From Oscillospiraceae bacterium (GTDB lineage Bacteria; Bacillota; Clostridia; Oscillospirales; Acutalibacteraceae): a stretch of 64,000 bases of DNA. Below the pieces are notes generated by a model. The model searched no databases and was not told the DNA's origin. It saw only the letters and a program-made list of their open reading frames with translations. The stretch covers positions 1 to 64,000 of the forward strand of contig JAISXG010000005.1 of assembly GCA_031270605.1 (NCBI GenBank), written 5' to 3'. Positions 24,341 through 32,701 of the stretch are shown here, piece after piece. Position 1 is the stretch's first letter, and every line of letters begins with the position of its first letter. Position numbers and translations under genes: made by a program.

Positions 24341-25435
24341 TTGAAGCATTGTCGAAAAGCTTTCTCTGGTATGTTATCTTGCTGCATTATATTCTGCATG
24401 GTAATTCTTCCCGCACCCTCAGCGCAAGCGGGTGATCTTCTACCCCAGCTTCAGATTTTTGACCAAAAAAAGGTTGATGCTTCAATGATAAACACTGAAC
24501 TGCAAACCGCAGGGCGTATTTTTCGTTTTTTTCTGCCATCTTTTACACCTGCAGTGTTTAAAATAGCGAACCGGATGAGCCGTTTCCTGAGCGGATTCCA
24601 TAGCTTTGGTCTGCAATATGAGCAGAAATATATTACCCGCGCGGACGGCACCATGCTACGCATCTGCGTTTATTACCCGCGCGAGAAAAGAGACGGCGTT
24701 CCCGGCCTGCTTTGGCTTCATGGCGGCGGCTATGCCCTTGGTGTGCCGGAGCAGGATGAAAGCTTCATCAAACGCTTTGTGGAGGCAAGCGGCTGCGTGG
24801 TGGTTGCGCCGGATTATACGCTCTCGCTTCAAAAACCCTATCCCGCGGCGTTGGAAGACAGCTATGCCGCTTTGCTGTGGCTGCGTGACAACGGCGCGCA
24901 ATACGGCATGCGTTCTGACCAGATTTTTGTCGGCGGGGAAAGCGCCGGCGGCGGACTCACCGCGGCGCTCTCACTGTATGCGCGTGACAAAGCGGAGGTT
25001 GCCATTGCGTTTCAAATGCCGCTTTATCCCATGCTTGACGATCGTCCCACCGAATCCTCCGCAAACAATGATGCGCCTGTTTGGAACACAACGTCCAACA
25101 ACCTTGCCTGGCAGCTTTATCTGGGCGATGCTTACGGCACAGATGATGTGCCTATATATGCGGCGCCCGCCCGGGCTGCGGATTATTCGGGTTTGCCGCC
25201 GGCCTGTACCTATGTGGGAAGCATCGAACCGTTTTTTGCGGAAACGCAGACCTATGTTGAGAAGTTGAGAAACAGCGGCGTGAGCGTGGATTTTAAAGTT
25301 TTTGACGGCGCTTTTCATGGGTTTGATATTATTTGTCCGAATACAAAAATTGCAAAGGACGCAAGGTCATTTTTGATGGATTGTTTTAAGTATGCCGTGG
25401 AAAACTATTTTGCGGAGCAGCCCGCGGGGGTCTGA
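24341..25435 (+). CDS. Secreted alpha/beta hydrolase (HSL-type esterase/lipase)
   Basis: 364 residues. Signal peptide of about 30 residues with a basic start and cleavage after AQA. The catalytic domain has the oxyanion motif LHGGGYALG and nucleophile elbow GGESAGGG, the HSL/GDXG family pair; Asp and His are likely in PFFAETQTY-distal and AFHGFDI. Acts on short-chain esters outside the cell. The TTG at 24341 gives the complete signal sequence (KHCRK n-region); the first ATG (M11) would leave a signal with no basic residues. Controlled by a single promoter with a palindrome. Confidence 0.88.
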   Translation: MKHCRKAFSGMLSCCIIFCMVILPAPSAQAGDLLPQLQIFDQKKVDASMINTELQTAGRIFRFFLPSFTPAVFKIANRMSRFLSGFHSFGLQYEQKYITRADGTMLRICVYYPREKRDGVPGLLWLHGGGYALGVPEQDESFIKRFVEASGCVVVAPDYTLSLQKPYPAALEDSYAALLWLRDNGAQYGMRSDQIFVGGESAGGGLTAALSLYARDKAEVAIAFQMPLYPMLDDRPTESSANNDAPVWNTTSNNLAWQLYLGDAYGTDDVPIYAAPARAADYSGLPPACTYVGSIEPFFAETQTYVEKLRNSGVSVDFKVFDGAFHGFDIICPNTKIAKDARSFLMDCFKYAVENYFAEQPAGV

Positions 25436-25611
25436 CCTTTCTTTGCAGAAATATGAAGGATAAGGATCGGTAATGACGCTGTATACTTCTAGATATAAGA
25501 GGGACGCTTTTAATGCTGACGCTATACTTCTTTGGCTCGGTTATGAAACCGGGCTTGCATCGCGGTGTTCATTTCGAAGAGAATAGACGGACGGATTCGA
25601 ACTGAAAATTA

Positions 25612-25648
25612 CGGTGCGGGCTTCATGGAAAGCCCGCACCGTTTTTAT
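25612..25648 (+). terminator. Terminator between esterase and methyltransferase genes
   Basis: Stem CGGTGCGGGCTT / AAGCCCGCACCG with a short loop, then TTTTTATTTT. It lies 175 bp after the esterase stop; the intervening sequence holds two copies of TGACGCT(G)TATACTTCT about 40 bp apart but no gene. Confidence 0.8.
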
Positions 25649-25671
25649 TTTATATAAAAATAGGAGGAACT

Positions 25672-26542
25672 ATGATGTTTCAAAGAGAAAGCGTTGCAAA
25701 ATTTTATGACGAATACGGCATCAAAGAATGGGAGCGGCTTGATCAAGTCGCTTATCACCGCTTGCTTTACCTGCTGCATTGCGACTTTTTGAAAAGCCAT
25801 GTGGGAGAGGGCTTTCGCGTGCTTGACGCGGGCTGCGGCGGCGGGCGGTTCAGCATTTTTTGCGCGTCACAGGGCAGCGACGTCACCCTGCTTGACGTTT
25901 CTGAACAGCAGCTGCGCATCGCAAAGACGAAATGCGAACAGGCGGGCGTTGCGAATAAAATCGGCGGCTCTATCCAAGCGAGCGTCACCGACATGCGCAC
26001 GATACCCGACAACAGTTTTGACACGGTTGTCTGCTACGGTGGCGTTTTGAATTATCTTCACGAGGAGGCGGAAAAAGCCATAGAAGAGCTTTGCCGCATA
26101 ACCAAAAACAACGGCACTGTTTTCGCCAGCGTGAATAACCGTTTCGGTATTCTGCGTACCTGCGCCACAGAACAGCGAATGCCCTTGTGCGATTTTTGGG
26201 GCAAGCCCGAACAATGGGGCATCTATGAGGTGCTTGACACGGACAACGAAACGGCCTACCCCGGGGCGAAGCACCCGCCGCGCCACTTTTTCACGAGCGC
26301 CGAAATAAAAAACGCTGTTTGCAAAAAGCGGGCTCGCAGATATTACTTTGGCCGCCGCGCCTGCGATTGTCACGGGTCTGCGGGAAAACATGGAAATCCT
26401 CGCGCAAAACAAAACTGCCTGGCAGGTCATTGAACATATGGAAAAAGCGCAGTATCAAAACCCCGCGCTTGTGGACTGCGGCGAGTTTTTGCTTGCGCGG
26501 GCGACAGTCAAACAACAGGACAGATCTTGCTCTTTTGCGTAA
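25672..26542 (+). pseudogene. SAM-dependent methyltransferase, frameshifted near 3' end
   Basis: Class I methyltransferase with SAM motif I RVLDAGCGGGRFSIF near residue 45, acidic end of strand 2 (VTLLDVSEQQL) and motif IV-like FDTVVCYGGVLNYL. The first frame runs to a late stop at 26433, but after about residue 210 it becomes nonsense. The +1 frame from there reads SGLADITLAAAPAIVTGLRE and continues to 26542 as a plausible C-terminus. The switch falls at the run CAAAAAG near 26323; removing one A restores one 289-residue frame. TAGGAGGAA precedes ATG 25672/25675. Sequencing or assembly error is possible. Confidence 0.75.
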
Positions 26543-26551
26543 ACAGGCAAA

Positions 26552-26590
26552 AACAGAGGGCCTCCCGAGAAAGGGAGGCCCTCTGTTTCA
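26552..26590 (+). terminator. Terminator after methyltransferase gene
   Basis: Stem ACAGAGGGCCTCCC / GGAGGCCCTCTGT, 7-nt loop, then TTTC. It starts 9 bases after the restored stop codon, supporting the frameshift-corrected gene end. Confidence 0.75.
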
Positions 26591-26673
26591 CGACAGCTTC
26601 TTTACATAAATAGATAGAAGCCTTTTAGTAATGTTCAGTATAATTTTTATGATTATTAAATCTTAATAAATGA

Positions 26674-27006
26674 TTATTGTCTTCTTTGTGAAATAATGAG
26701 ACGGATAATTCCCTCTATAAGTTTTTTTTCTTCAGGCGTGCAGATTTTAAGTATATTGTCTAAATCACTGACCATGTATGATGGCGAAGTCGTCGCTGTT
26801 CCAACAAGCAAGTCGTTTGGAGTAATTTCTAGGGCCTCACATAACTTTATAAGGGTTTCGAGGCTTGGAATTGAACGTCCGTTTTCAATATTTGATATAT
26901 AATTATTTGCCAGATTCGTTTTTTCAGCAAGCTTTTCCTGTGTAAGTTTTTGTTGCTTTCTAATATTCGAGAGACGAAGTCCCAACAGTTCATAGTCGAT
27001 ATCCAT
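26674..27006 (-). CDS. XRE-family transcriptional regulator
   Basis: 110 residues. HTH at about 5-60 (LSNIRKQQKLTQEKLAEKTN, NYISNIENGRSIPSLETLIK, ITPNDLL) plus a short helical C-terminus (TPEEKKLIEGIIRLIISQRR). ATG 27006 is preceded by AAAGGA about 10 bases away; the GTG at 27015 directly abuts that site. It lies in an AT-rich island and is divergent from the small Cys-rich protein gene. Probably an autoregulator or controller of that neighbour. Confidence 0.9.
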   Translation of the reverse strand: MDIDYELLGLRLSNIRKQQKLTQEKLAEKTNLANNYISNIENGRSIPSLETLIKLCEALEITPNDLLVGTATTSPSYMVSDLDNILKICTPEEKKLIEGIIRLIISQRRQ

Positions 27007-27146
27007 CCTTGTCACATCCTTTGTAAAAAGAATAACAAATATAGAAAAACATAAAAACCAATTATAAGTGTAATTACACTTGACATTGTATTATTTATGG
27101 TTTAAAATATACTTGAGGTTACATTCACAAGAGAGGAGCTCTGGGT

Positions 27147-27281
27147 ATGGCAGAAAAAGAATGCTGTAAAAACTGTTATCATTCGTACTATGACACAAGC
27201 AATAAAGGCAATTGGTATTGCAAACAAAAAAACACACACAAAGAAAGCTATGAACATTGCGGCTATTGGAAGGCAGAATAA
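27147..27281 (+). CDS. Tiny Cys-rich protein, 44 aa
   Basis: Starts MAEKECCKNCYHSYY and contains five cysteines in CCxxC and a C-x(14)-C spacing, plus a final EHCGYWKAE. This resembles small zinc-knuckle proteins, but no family is recognised. An AGAGGAG site lies 10 bases before ATG. The gene is divergent from the XRE regulator and upstream of the Sel1 protein gene. Base composition is AT-rich like its neighbours, pointing to acquisition as a unit. Confidence 0.6.
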   Translation: MAEKECCKNCYHSYYDTSNKGNWYCKQKNTHKESYEHCGYWKAE

Positions 27282-27354
27282 GGCTGCGCCCAAAAGGGGG
27301 ATACTTCAACTAAAAAGAAATGTCCCCCGACTTGTAACAACAAGGAGTATAGCT

Positions 27355-27834
27355 ATGTTTAAAAAAAGACAAAGGCATCTTTCTCTGATTAAAAGAATCC
27401 CAATTACAGAAAAAGATCATAAGCGTATTACCGTTACCTGCTTCCCAAAAAATTCATATGAGGCTGACTTATACGACACTTTAAAAATAGCTGAAACCAA
27501 ACGGGAAGTCGCATATTGGATAGGTCTTTCTTCTTGTAATGGGACTGATGGCGTTCCGAAAGATGAAAAAAGAGGTTTTTATTTTATCCTTATTGCTGCC
27601 AATGCCGGTAATGCTCATGCACAATATCTTATAGGTTTACATTTTTCTAATAAAACATCTCCGATTGTCAGAAAGGATACGAAAAAAGCGGCTTACTGGT
27701 TTGAAAAAGCGGCGGATCAGGAACATAAAGAAGCACAATATTATTTGGGCTGTTATTACTTGGGATATAAAAACAACTATTTATACGCGCAAAAACAAAT
27801 AAATCGAATTAAAACCAGGCATTTGTGTATATAG
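27355..27834 (+). CDS. Sel1-repeat protein, 159 aa
   Basis: Sel1-like tetratricopeptide repeats are visible: GFYFILIAANAGNAHAQYLI, KKAAYWFEKAADQEHKEAQY and YYLGCYYLGY. Such repeats mediate protein-protein contacts. The sequence ends soon after the second or third repeat (KTRHLCI), so it may be a shortened form; its stop overlaps the first base of an inverted-repeat element at 27834, which could have truncated it. AAGGAG lies 7 bases before ATG 27355. An upstream in-frame extension overlaps the Cys-rich gene and is not credible. Confidence 0.7.
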   Translation: MFKKRQRHLSLIKRIPITEKDHKRITVTCFPKNSYEADLYDTLKIAETKREVAYWIGLSSCNGTDGVPKDEKRGFYFILIAANAGNAHAQYLIGLHFSNKTSPIVRKDTKKAAYWFEKAADQEHKEAQYYLGCYYLGYKNNYLYAQKQINRIKTRHLCI

Positions 27835-27900
27835 CCAATTAACTTGAAACTGCACTGAATCTTGCGGCCTATTTTATAGCCCATTTTCAAGTTAATTGGC
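27834..27900. repeat. Perfect inverted-repeat element, 67 bp
   Basis: Arms GCCAATTAACTTGAAA and TTTCAAGTTAATTGGC are perfect inverted copies around a 34-bp centre. The ends resemble those of elements at 3084 and 23573 (TTTTCAAGTT(G)ATTA). It marks the right boundary of the AT-rich island. Confidence 0.65.
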
Positions 27901-27903
27901 TGT

Positions 27904-27941
27904 AAAAAAGCAGGCGGTCTTTAAAAACCGTCTGCTTTTTT
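27904..27941. terminator. Bidirectional terminator before SCP2-like gene end
   Basis: AAAAAAGCAGGCGGT / ACCGTCTGCTTTTTT with a short loop; A and T tracts on both sides let it end the minus-strand six-gene operon. Confidence 0.8.
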
Positions 27942-27954
27942 GTGTATCCATAAT

Positions 27955-28761
27955 TTATTTCGCGAAGTCGCCGACCTTGAGCATAAAGTCGCCGATTTGC
28001 GCGCCGAACTCGGGTGCGCCGTCCATGATCAGCTTTGCCTGCCGTGTGTATTGCAGCATATCGCCTGTGCCGAGCAAAATCGCCAGCGCGCTGTCAAGGC
28101 TGTCAAACCGCATGGTGAAAAATGAAAGCGCGCGCTTATAGGTGCCGCGACCGGCCCGTGTTTTGCCCGCTTTCACGCGCAGGTAAGCCGAGCAGGTGGG
28201 TTCGCCGTCGACAGCCCAGGAATACACGCGGTCGGGGCTTTTGAGCGCCCAGGCGTGCACCTCCTCATCGCCGTGCTTGTTGAGCTGGCTGATACCCGAA
28301 GAAAGCAGATAAAAATAGCATTTTACGAGAAGCCGCTTTGTCTCTTCGTCCTCGGGGGCGGCCGTGGCGCCGAGTAGGCCCGACATTTTCAACAGCGCCA
28401 TCAGAAAAGCGGCGAAATCTTTCGGGTGTTTTGCGATACCCTTCATTTTCGGCAGGGTCGCCGGGCTCATCTGCCCTTTAAAAAAGCCATTCATCGCTTC
28501 CACGCTCTTGAACTCCAGTTCCACAAAGGGCTTTGCATCCACCTTGTCGGCGTGAATGACCCATTCGTCGCCGTTCACCTGAAAGTGGGTGGCATATTTG
28601 CCCCCCGGCGCTTCGGGGTCGCGGGCGCTGACCTGATAGATGCAGTGCACCTTTTTGAACTTTTTTTGCAGGCTCGGCACATCGGCGACAATCACTTTCA
28701 AAAGAGGCAGGGCGGCATTCAAAAATATCTTGTTGGTCAGAATCTGTGTTTTGTCTGCCAT
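27955..28761 (-). CDS. SCP2-like (sterol-carrier-fold) protein, operon-distal paralog
   Basis: 268 residues with two halves that each resemble the SCP2 fold: FQVNGDEWVIHADKVDAKPF, LEFKSVEAMNGFFKGQM in the first, and MRFDSLDSALAILLGTGDML, AKLIMDGAPEFGAQIGDFML in the second. SCP2-fold proteins bind lipids or other hydrophobic ligands. It is a clear paralog of the protein at 32702-33463, with matching order of blocks. It is last in the six-gene operon. Start chosen at 28761; the ATG at 28773 abuts the AAAGGA site. Family assignment is by pattern and only moderately sure; role unknown. Confidence 0.6.
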   Translation of the reverse strand: MADKTQILTNKIFLNAALPLLKVIVADVPSLQKKFKKVHCIYQVSARDPEAPGGKYATHFQVNGDEWVIHADKVDAKPFVELEFKSVEAMNGFFKGQMSPATLPKMKGIAKHPKDFAAFLMALLKMSGLLGATAAPEDEETKRLLVKCYFYLLSSGISQLNKHGDEEVHAWALKSPDRVYSWAVDGEPTCSAYLRVKAGKTRAGRGTYKRALSFFTMRFDSLDSALAILLGTGDMLQYTRQAKLIMDGAPEFGAQIGDFMLKVGDFAK

Positions 28762-28814
28762 AGAAATACTCATTCCTTTCGTTCAAAGTAAACAACCGCA
28801 GGGGAAACAAAGGC

Positions 28815-29825
28815 TTACACCTCGTCGTCCCAGTCGTCGTCTTCTTCGAAATCTTTACCCATAACCTCTTTCACGCCTTCAATGATGCCGTTTGCGTCAA
28901 TTTTGAGAATGGACATAATGTCTTCATGCAGGCCGATCGGCGCGAACTCGTCGGGCACGCCGAGCATTTTGAACGCGCAGGCCTTGCCGGTGTCGACCAC
29001 CACTTCAGAAACGGCGGAGCCAAGGCCGCCCACAACGCTGTGATCCTCAACCGTGATCAGGCGGCGGGTGTCGCTCACGGCCTTGATAATGGCCTCGCGG
29101 TCAATCGGTTTGATCGTGTGCATATCGAGCACGCGGATTTTCAGGCCCTCGCTTTCTTCAAGGAAGTTCGCCGCCTCAAGCGCCTGAAACACGCAGGAGC
29201 CGCAGGCGATGATCGTGAGGTCGGAGCCGTCGCGCAGCTGAATCGCTTTGCCGATTTCAAAATCATAATTTGTGTCTTTATAGAGCACGCGGTCAAAGCC
29301 GCGGTTCATGCGGATGTAGTAGGGGCCGGGATTCTCATAAGCAGCCATAACGGCTTTATAGGTTTCGTGGCCGTCCGCCGGAACGACAACCGTCAGGTTC
29401 GGGATCGAGCGCACAAGCGCAACGTCGCAGATGGCGTGATGGGTGGAGCCCGCCTGACCGAACGAGGTGCCGGCATGGGTCGCAATGACTTTCACATTCA
29501 CGTTTTGATAGCAGATGTCTGAATGCAGCTGGTCAGCCACGCGGAAGGAGGCAAACTGCGCAAAGGTCGAAACAAAGGGCGTCAAGCCCGCCTTTGCCAT
29601 GCCCGCGGCGATGCCGAACATGTTCTGCTCCGCAATGCCCACATTGAAGAAGCGCTCAGGGAACTGCTTCATGAACTCCACCATTTTTGTGGATTTTGCG
29701 AGGTCTGCGGTGAGGGCCACAACATCGGGGTGGTTTTTGCCAAGCTCAACCAGAGCTTCGCCGTATTTTTCGGATGTGGATAATTCCGTCGAGTCAACGC
29801 TCGTATAAGTCAATCCGCCTGCCAT
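28815..29825 (-). CDS. Transketolase-like protein, C-terminal subunit
   Basis: 336 residues comprising the pyrimidine-binding and C-terminal domains of a split transketolase. Recognisable blocks are FFNVGIAEQNMFGIAAGMA (catalytic Glu for thiamine diphosphate activation), HAGTSFGQAGSTHHAICD and VEDHSVVGGLGSAV. It pairs with the N-terminal subunit encoded 2 bp upstream to transfer two-carbon ketol units. The C-terminus is acidic (EEDDDWDDEV). In this operon it may make or break a ketose linked to the aminotransferase product; the actual sugar is unknown. Confidence 0.93.
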   Translation of the reverse strand: MAGGLTYTSVDSTELSTSEKYGEALVELGKNHPDVVALTADLAKSTKMVEFMKQFPERFFNVGIAEQNMFGIAAGMAKAGLTPFVSTFAQFASFRVADQLHSDICYQNVNVKVIATHAGTSFGQAGSTHHAICDVALVRSIPNLTVVVPADGHETYKAVMAAYENPGPYYIRMNRGFDRVLYKDTNYDFEIGKAIQLRDGSDLTIIACGSCVFQALEAANFLEESEGLKIRVLDMHTIKPIDREAIIKAVSDTRRLITVEDHSVVGGLGSAVSEVVVDTGKACAFKMLGVPDEFAPIGLHEDIMSILKIDANGIIEGVKEVMGKDFEEDDDWDDEV

Positions 29826-29827
29826 AC

Positions 29828-30697
29828 TTATGCACCCTCCTTTTCTGCCCTTGCCACACGCTTTTTGTAGTGCTCGTCAAGCGCCTTATGGCATTTATTA
29901 AAGTTGTTTTCGTCGACCGCGCCGTAGTGCCAGACATAGTCGCCCTCCATAAAGCCGATGCCCTCGGCTTTTTTGGTGTTGGCGACGATCATTACGGGCT
30001 TTTCGGGGTGGTCATAGGCATAGTCAATTGCTTCGGCAAGCTCTTTGAAGTTGTTGCCGTCAATGTCTTTCACTTCAAAACCGAAGGCCTTCCATTTGTC
30101 AACGAATGGCTCGAGCTTCATGATGTCTTCTGTTTTGCCGTCGATCATGCAGCCGTTGCGGTCAACAAATGAAATCACGCTTGAGATGTTATAGTGCGCG
30201 ATGCTCATCGCGGCCTCCCAGTTGGAGCCCTCGTGGCATTCGCCGTCGCCGAGAATGCAGAAGGTTTTGAAGTTTTTGCCCTGCACCCTTGCGGCAAGCC
30301 CAGAGCCCGCGGCCATAGAGAGGCCGTGGCCGAGCGACCCTGTTGAAAAATCGACGCCCTCAACCTTGTTGGAGTCAAGATGAATGCCCATTTTGGAATT
30401 GGTGTGGTTGAAGGTTTTGAGCTGCTCTTTGTCGTTCCAGCCGAGGTCGACAAGCACGGGCGCATAGGCGATGCCGGCGTGGCCCTTGCTGACAATCACG
30501 CGGTCGCGGTCCGCCCACTCCGGGTCCTCCAGTTTGATGTTGGCATATTTGTGATAGATGATCGTGAGCATGTCAAGCACGCTCATGCCGCCGCCGATGT
30601 GGCCGCTGCCGGCCCAGTGGACTGTGTCAAGCGTCAGCTTTCTCAGTTCATAAACCTTTTTCTCAAGAGAAAGCCATTCCTGCTTTGTGAGTGGCAT
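29828..30697 (-). CDS. Transketolase-like protein, N-terminal subunit
   Basis: 289 residues with the thiamine-diphosphate binding domain: HWAGSGHIGGGMSVLDML, STGSLGHGLSMAAGSGLA and the GDGE...N motif ILGDGECHEGSNWEAA that holds the Mg-diphosphate. It works with the adjacent C-terminal subunit; split transketolases are common in Clostridia and Archaea and can be dedicated to side pathways. TAGGGGGAATT precedes ATG 30697. It lies 87 bp after the HAD gene within the operon. Confidence 0.93.
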   Translation of the reverse strand: MPLTKQEWLSLEKKVYELRKLTLDTVHWAGSGHIGGGMSVLDMLTIIYHKYANIKLEDPEWADRDRVIVSKGHAGIAYAPVLVDLGWNDKEQLKTFNHTNSKMGIHLDSNKVEGVDFSTGSLGHGLSMAAGSGLAARVQGKNFKTFCILGDGECHEGSNWEAAMSIAHYNISSVISFVDRNGCMIDGKTEDIMKLEPFVDKWKAFGFEVKDIDGNNFKELAEAIDYAYDHPEKPVMIVANTKKAEGIGFMEGDYVWHYGAVDENNFNKCHKALDEHYKKRVARAEKEGA

Positions 30698-30784
30698 ACA
30701 ATTCCCCCTATTCTGAATGTTAGATTTTTAAACGGCAGATGCGCGCCAAGAGGGCTTTGCCGGTTGCACCGCCCGTTTTTGCTG

Positions 30785-31423
30785 CTATGTGTAAAACAAT
30801 CGCGGTAGATCCGCCAGGGATTCTATTTGGTAGTCGGGAACAGACTCCGCAGACCGAGGCGACTGCAGCGCACCGAAGCCCTGTTTGCACCAAACGGTCT
30901 TCATGCCGGTTTTCTTTGCCGGCTCAATGTCATTGTCCAGCCGGTCGCCCACCATAACGGCCTGCTGCGGGGCGCAGCCCGCCTGCTCCAGCGCAATTGT
31001 AAACAGCCGGACATCGGGCTTCATGATTTTGTGATCCCAAGACGAAACAACAAGCGAAAAATATTCTGCGATACCCCACGCACGCAATCTTTCTGAAAGC
31101 CCGTCCGTCTGGTTTGCGATCACCCCAAGACAAAAGGCTTCCGACAGCGTTTGCAAAACCCCGGGCGCTTCGTCATAGAGCTTTTCAAGGGCGTGCCGAT
31201 AGGGCGCGGGGTGTGAAAAGCCGAATTTGCGCACAACCGTTCTGTATTGAGGCAGATAGTTTTGGGATGCCTGAACGATTTCCGCATAAATCTGTTCGGC
31301 GCTCAGGCCCAAAGCCCTCGCTTCGTCTGTTTGCGCCTGCTCGCGGCAGCGTTGCGCCCAAACGGCGGTTTCGTCAACAAGGGTGTAGCCGATATCAAAA
31401 AATATCCATTTTATATCTTCCAT
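30785..31423 (-). CDS. HAD-superfamily phosphatase
   Basis: 212 residues. HAD motif I FFDIGYTLVDE (here D-I-G-Y-T; the usual second Asp is Gly, as the motif reads D-I-G rather than D-x-D), motif II VIANQTDG (Thr replacing Ser is allowed), Lys in KIMKPDVRLF and motif IV MVGDRLDNDIEPA. The missing general-acid Asp may change activity toward phosphatase, dehalogenase-like or none. ATG 31423 lies 2 bases after the aminotransferase stop, so expression is coupled. An open frame upstream of this ATG is antisense noise. Confidence 0.85.
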   Translation of the reverse strand: MEDIKWIFFDIGYTLVDETAVWAQRCREQAQTDEARALGLSAEQIYAEIVQASQNYLPQYRTVVRKFGFSHPAPYRHALEKLYDEAPGVLQTLSEAFCLGVIANQTDGLSERLRAWGIAEYFSLVVSSWDHKIMKPDVRLFTIALEQAGCAPQQAVMVGDRLDNDIEPAKKTGMKTVWCKQGFGALQSPRSAESVPDYQIESLADLPRLFYT

Positions 31424-31425
31424 TA

Positions 31426-32688
31426 TCAGCCGATTTCGGGGTGCCTTTTTTTCACGGTTTTGAACGCGTCCTCCGCGACGTCGACGGTGAACTGAATGTC
31501 TTCGTCCGAAAGGGACGCGTTGATGAAGTGGTTGTGGTGGTTGGTGATGAACACGCCGCGCTTGACGCATTCCTGCACCCAGTCCTGATGAATGAACAGC
31601 GAGTCGTCGTTCGCGATGCGCAAATAGAACAGCGCCGGTTCGCCCGAAACCACAAGGTCAAAGCCGTTGTTTGCGGCGGCGGCTTTCAGCCCGTCTGTGA
31701 GCTTGACAGCCTTTTCGCGGAACAGCTTCGGCGCGTCGAGCGCCTTGAGCTTGTTGATGCAGGCAATGCCCGCCGCAAAGGGAACCGCGCTCATCCAGTA
31801 GCTGCCGGTATAGGTCATGCCGCTGACGGTGTTTTTGAGAAAGTCCTTGCCGCACAGGGCCGAAACGTTCCAGCCGTTTGCGATGGCCTTGCAGAAGCAG
31901 ATCAAATCCGCCTCGAAGCCGTAATGATGGTCGCTGCCCGCCGTGTCAAGGCGGAAGCCGCAGCGCACATCGTCGATAATCAGAATGATGCCCTTTTCGG
32001 TGCAGAGCTTTCTGATTTTTTGCCAATAGCCTTCCGCGGGAAGTTCATTGTCGATAAAGTTGCCGTGCATATAGGGTGTTGCGATATAGGCCGCGATTTC
32101 GCCCTCGTTCTCATTCACGATTTTTTCAAATGCGTCAAAGTCGTTCCAAGGCATGTAAATGTTGTTTGCCACGTCCTCAGGAAGCACGCCGGGGTAGTCC
32201 ACTTTTTGCGTCCAGGGCGCGACGCCGTGATAAAAGCCCTTGGCAAATACGATTTTTTTGCGGTGTGTCGCCGCGCGGGCGGTCATGATGGCGAGGGTCG
32301 TGACGTCGCCGCCGTTTTTGGCAAAAAACGCCCAGTCCGCGGTTGCGACGGTGTCAACCATCAGCTCCGCAAGCTCCACCATTTTGACAGAAGGGGAGGT
32401 GGTGCAGTTGCCGTATTCCATCTGCTTTTTGGCGGCCGCGTCAACATCCGCGTCGCGGTAGCCGAGCACATTCGGGCCGTATGCGCACATATAGTCCACA
32501 AAACGGTTGCCGTCCAGATCCCAAAAATAGGAGCCCTCTGCGCGCTCGCTGAACAGCGGGAAGGAAGAAACGGGAATCATGCAGCCTTCGCCCGGGCCGA
32601 GATGGCCGTAGACGCCGGCGGGAATCACTTTTGTCGCGCGCTCAAACATCGCGCGGTTTTTGTCGTATTTGTATGTTTTCATGGCCAT
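31426..32688 (-). CDS. Class-III PLP aminotransferase (glutamate-1-semialdehyde aminomutase-like)
   Basis: 420 residues. PLP fold type I: ICFCKAIANGW contains the likely Schiff-base Lys, LIIDDVRCGFRL holds the PLP-stacking Asp, FFAKNGGDVTTLAIMTARA the phosphate-binding loop, and NRFVDYMCAYGPNVLGY the N-terminal part. Closest in style to GSA aminomutases and their sugar-aminotransferase relatives. As no other heme gene is nearby, a role in an amino-sugar or amino-ketose pathway with the adjoining transketolase is likelier than tetrapyrrole synthesis. AAGGGAG precedes ATG 32688 by 8 bases. It is second gene of the operon. Confidence 0.85.
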   Translation of the reverse strand: MAMKTYKYDKNRAMFERATKVIPAGVYGHLGPGEGCMIPVSSFPLFSERAEGSYFWDLDGNRFVDYMCAYGPNVLGYRDADVDAAAKKQMEYGNCTTSPSVKMVELAELMVDTVATADWAFFAKNGGDVTTLAIMTARAATHRKKIVFAKGFYHGVAPWTQKVDYPGVLPEDVANNIYMPWNDFDAFEKIVNENEGEIAAYIATPYMHGNFIDNELPAEGYWQKIRKLCTEKGIILIIDDVRCGFRLDTAGSDHHYGFEADLICFCKAIANGWNVSALCGKDFLKNTVSGMTYTGSYWMSAVPFAAGIACINKLKALDAPKLFREKAVKLTDGLKAAAANNGFDLVVSGEPALFYLRIANDDSLFIHQDWVQECVKRGVFITNHHNHFINASLSDEDIQFTVDVAEDAFKTVKKRHPEIG

Positions 32689-32701
32689 TTCACACGCTCC
32701 C

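Noticed and set aside
25580-25610. tRNA-like T-loop GTTCGAATCC on the minus strand
   Set aside because: No T-stem, anticodon arm or acceptor stem could be formed around it.
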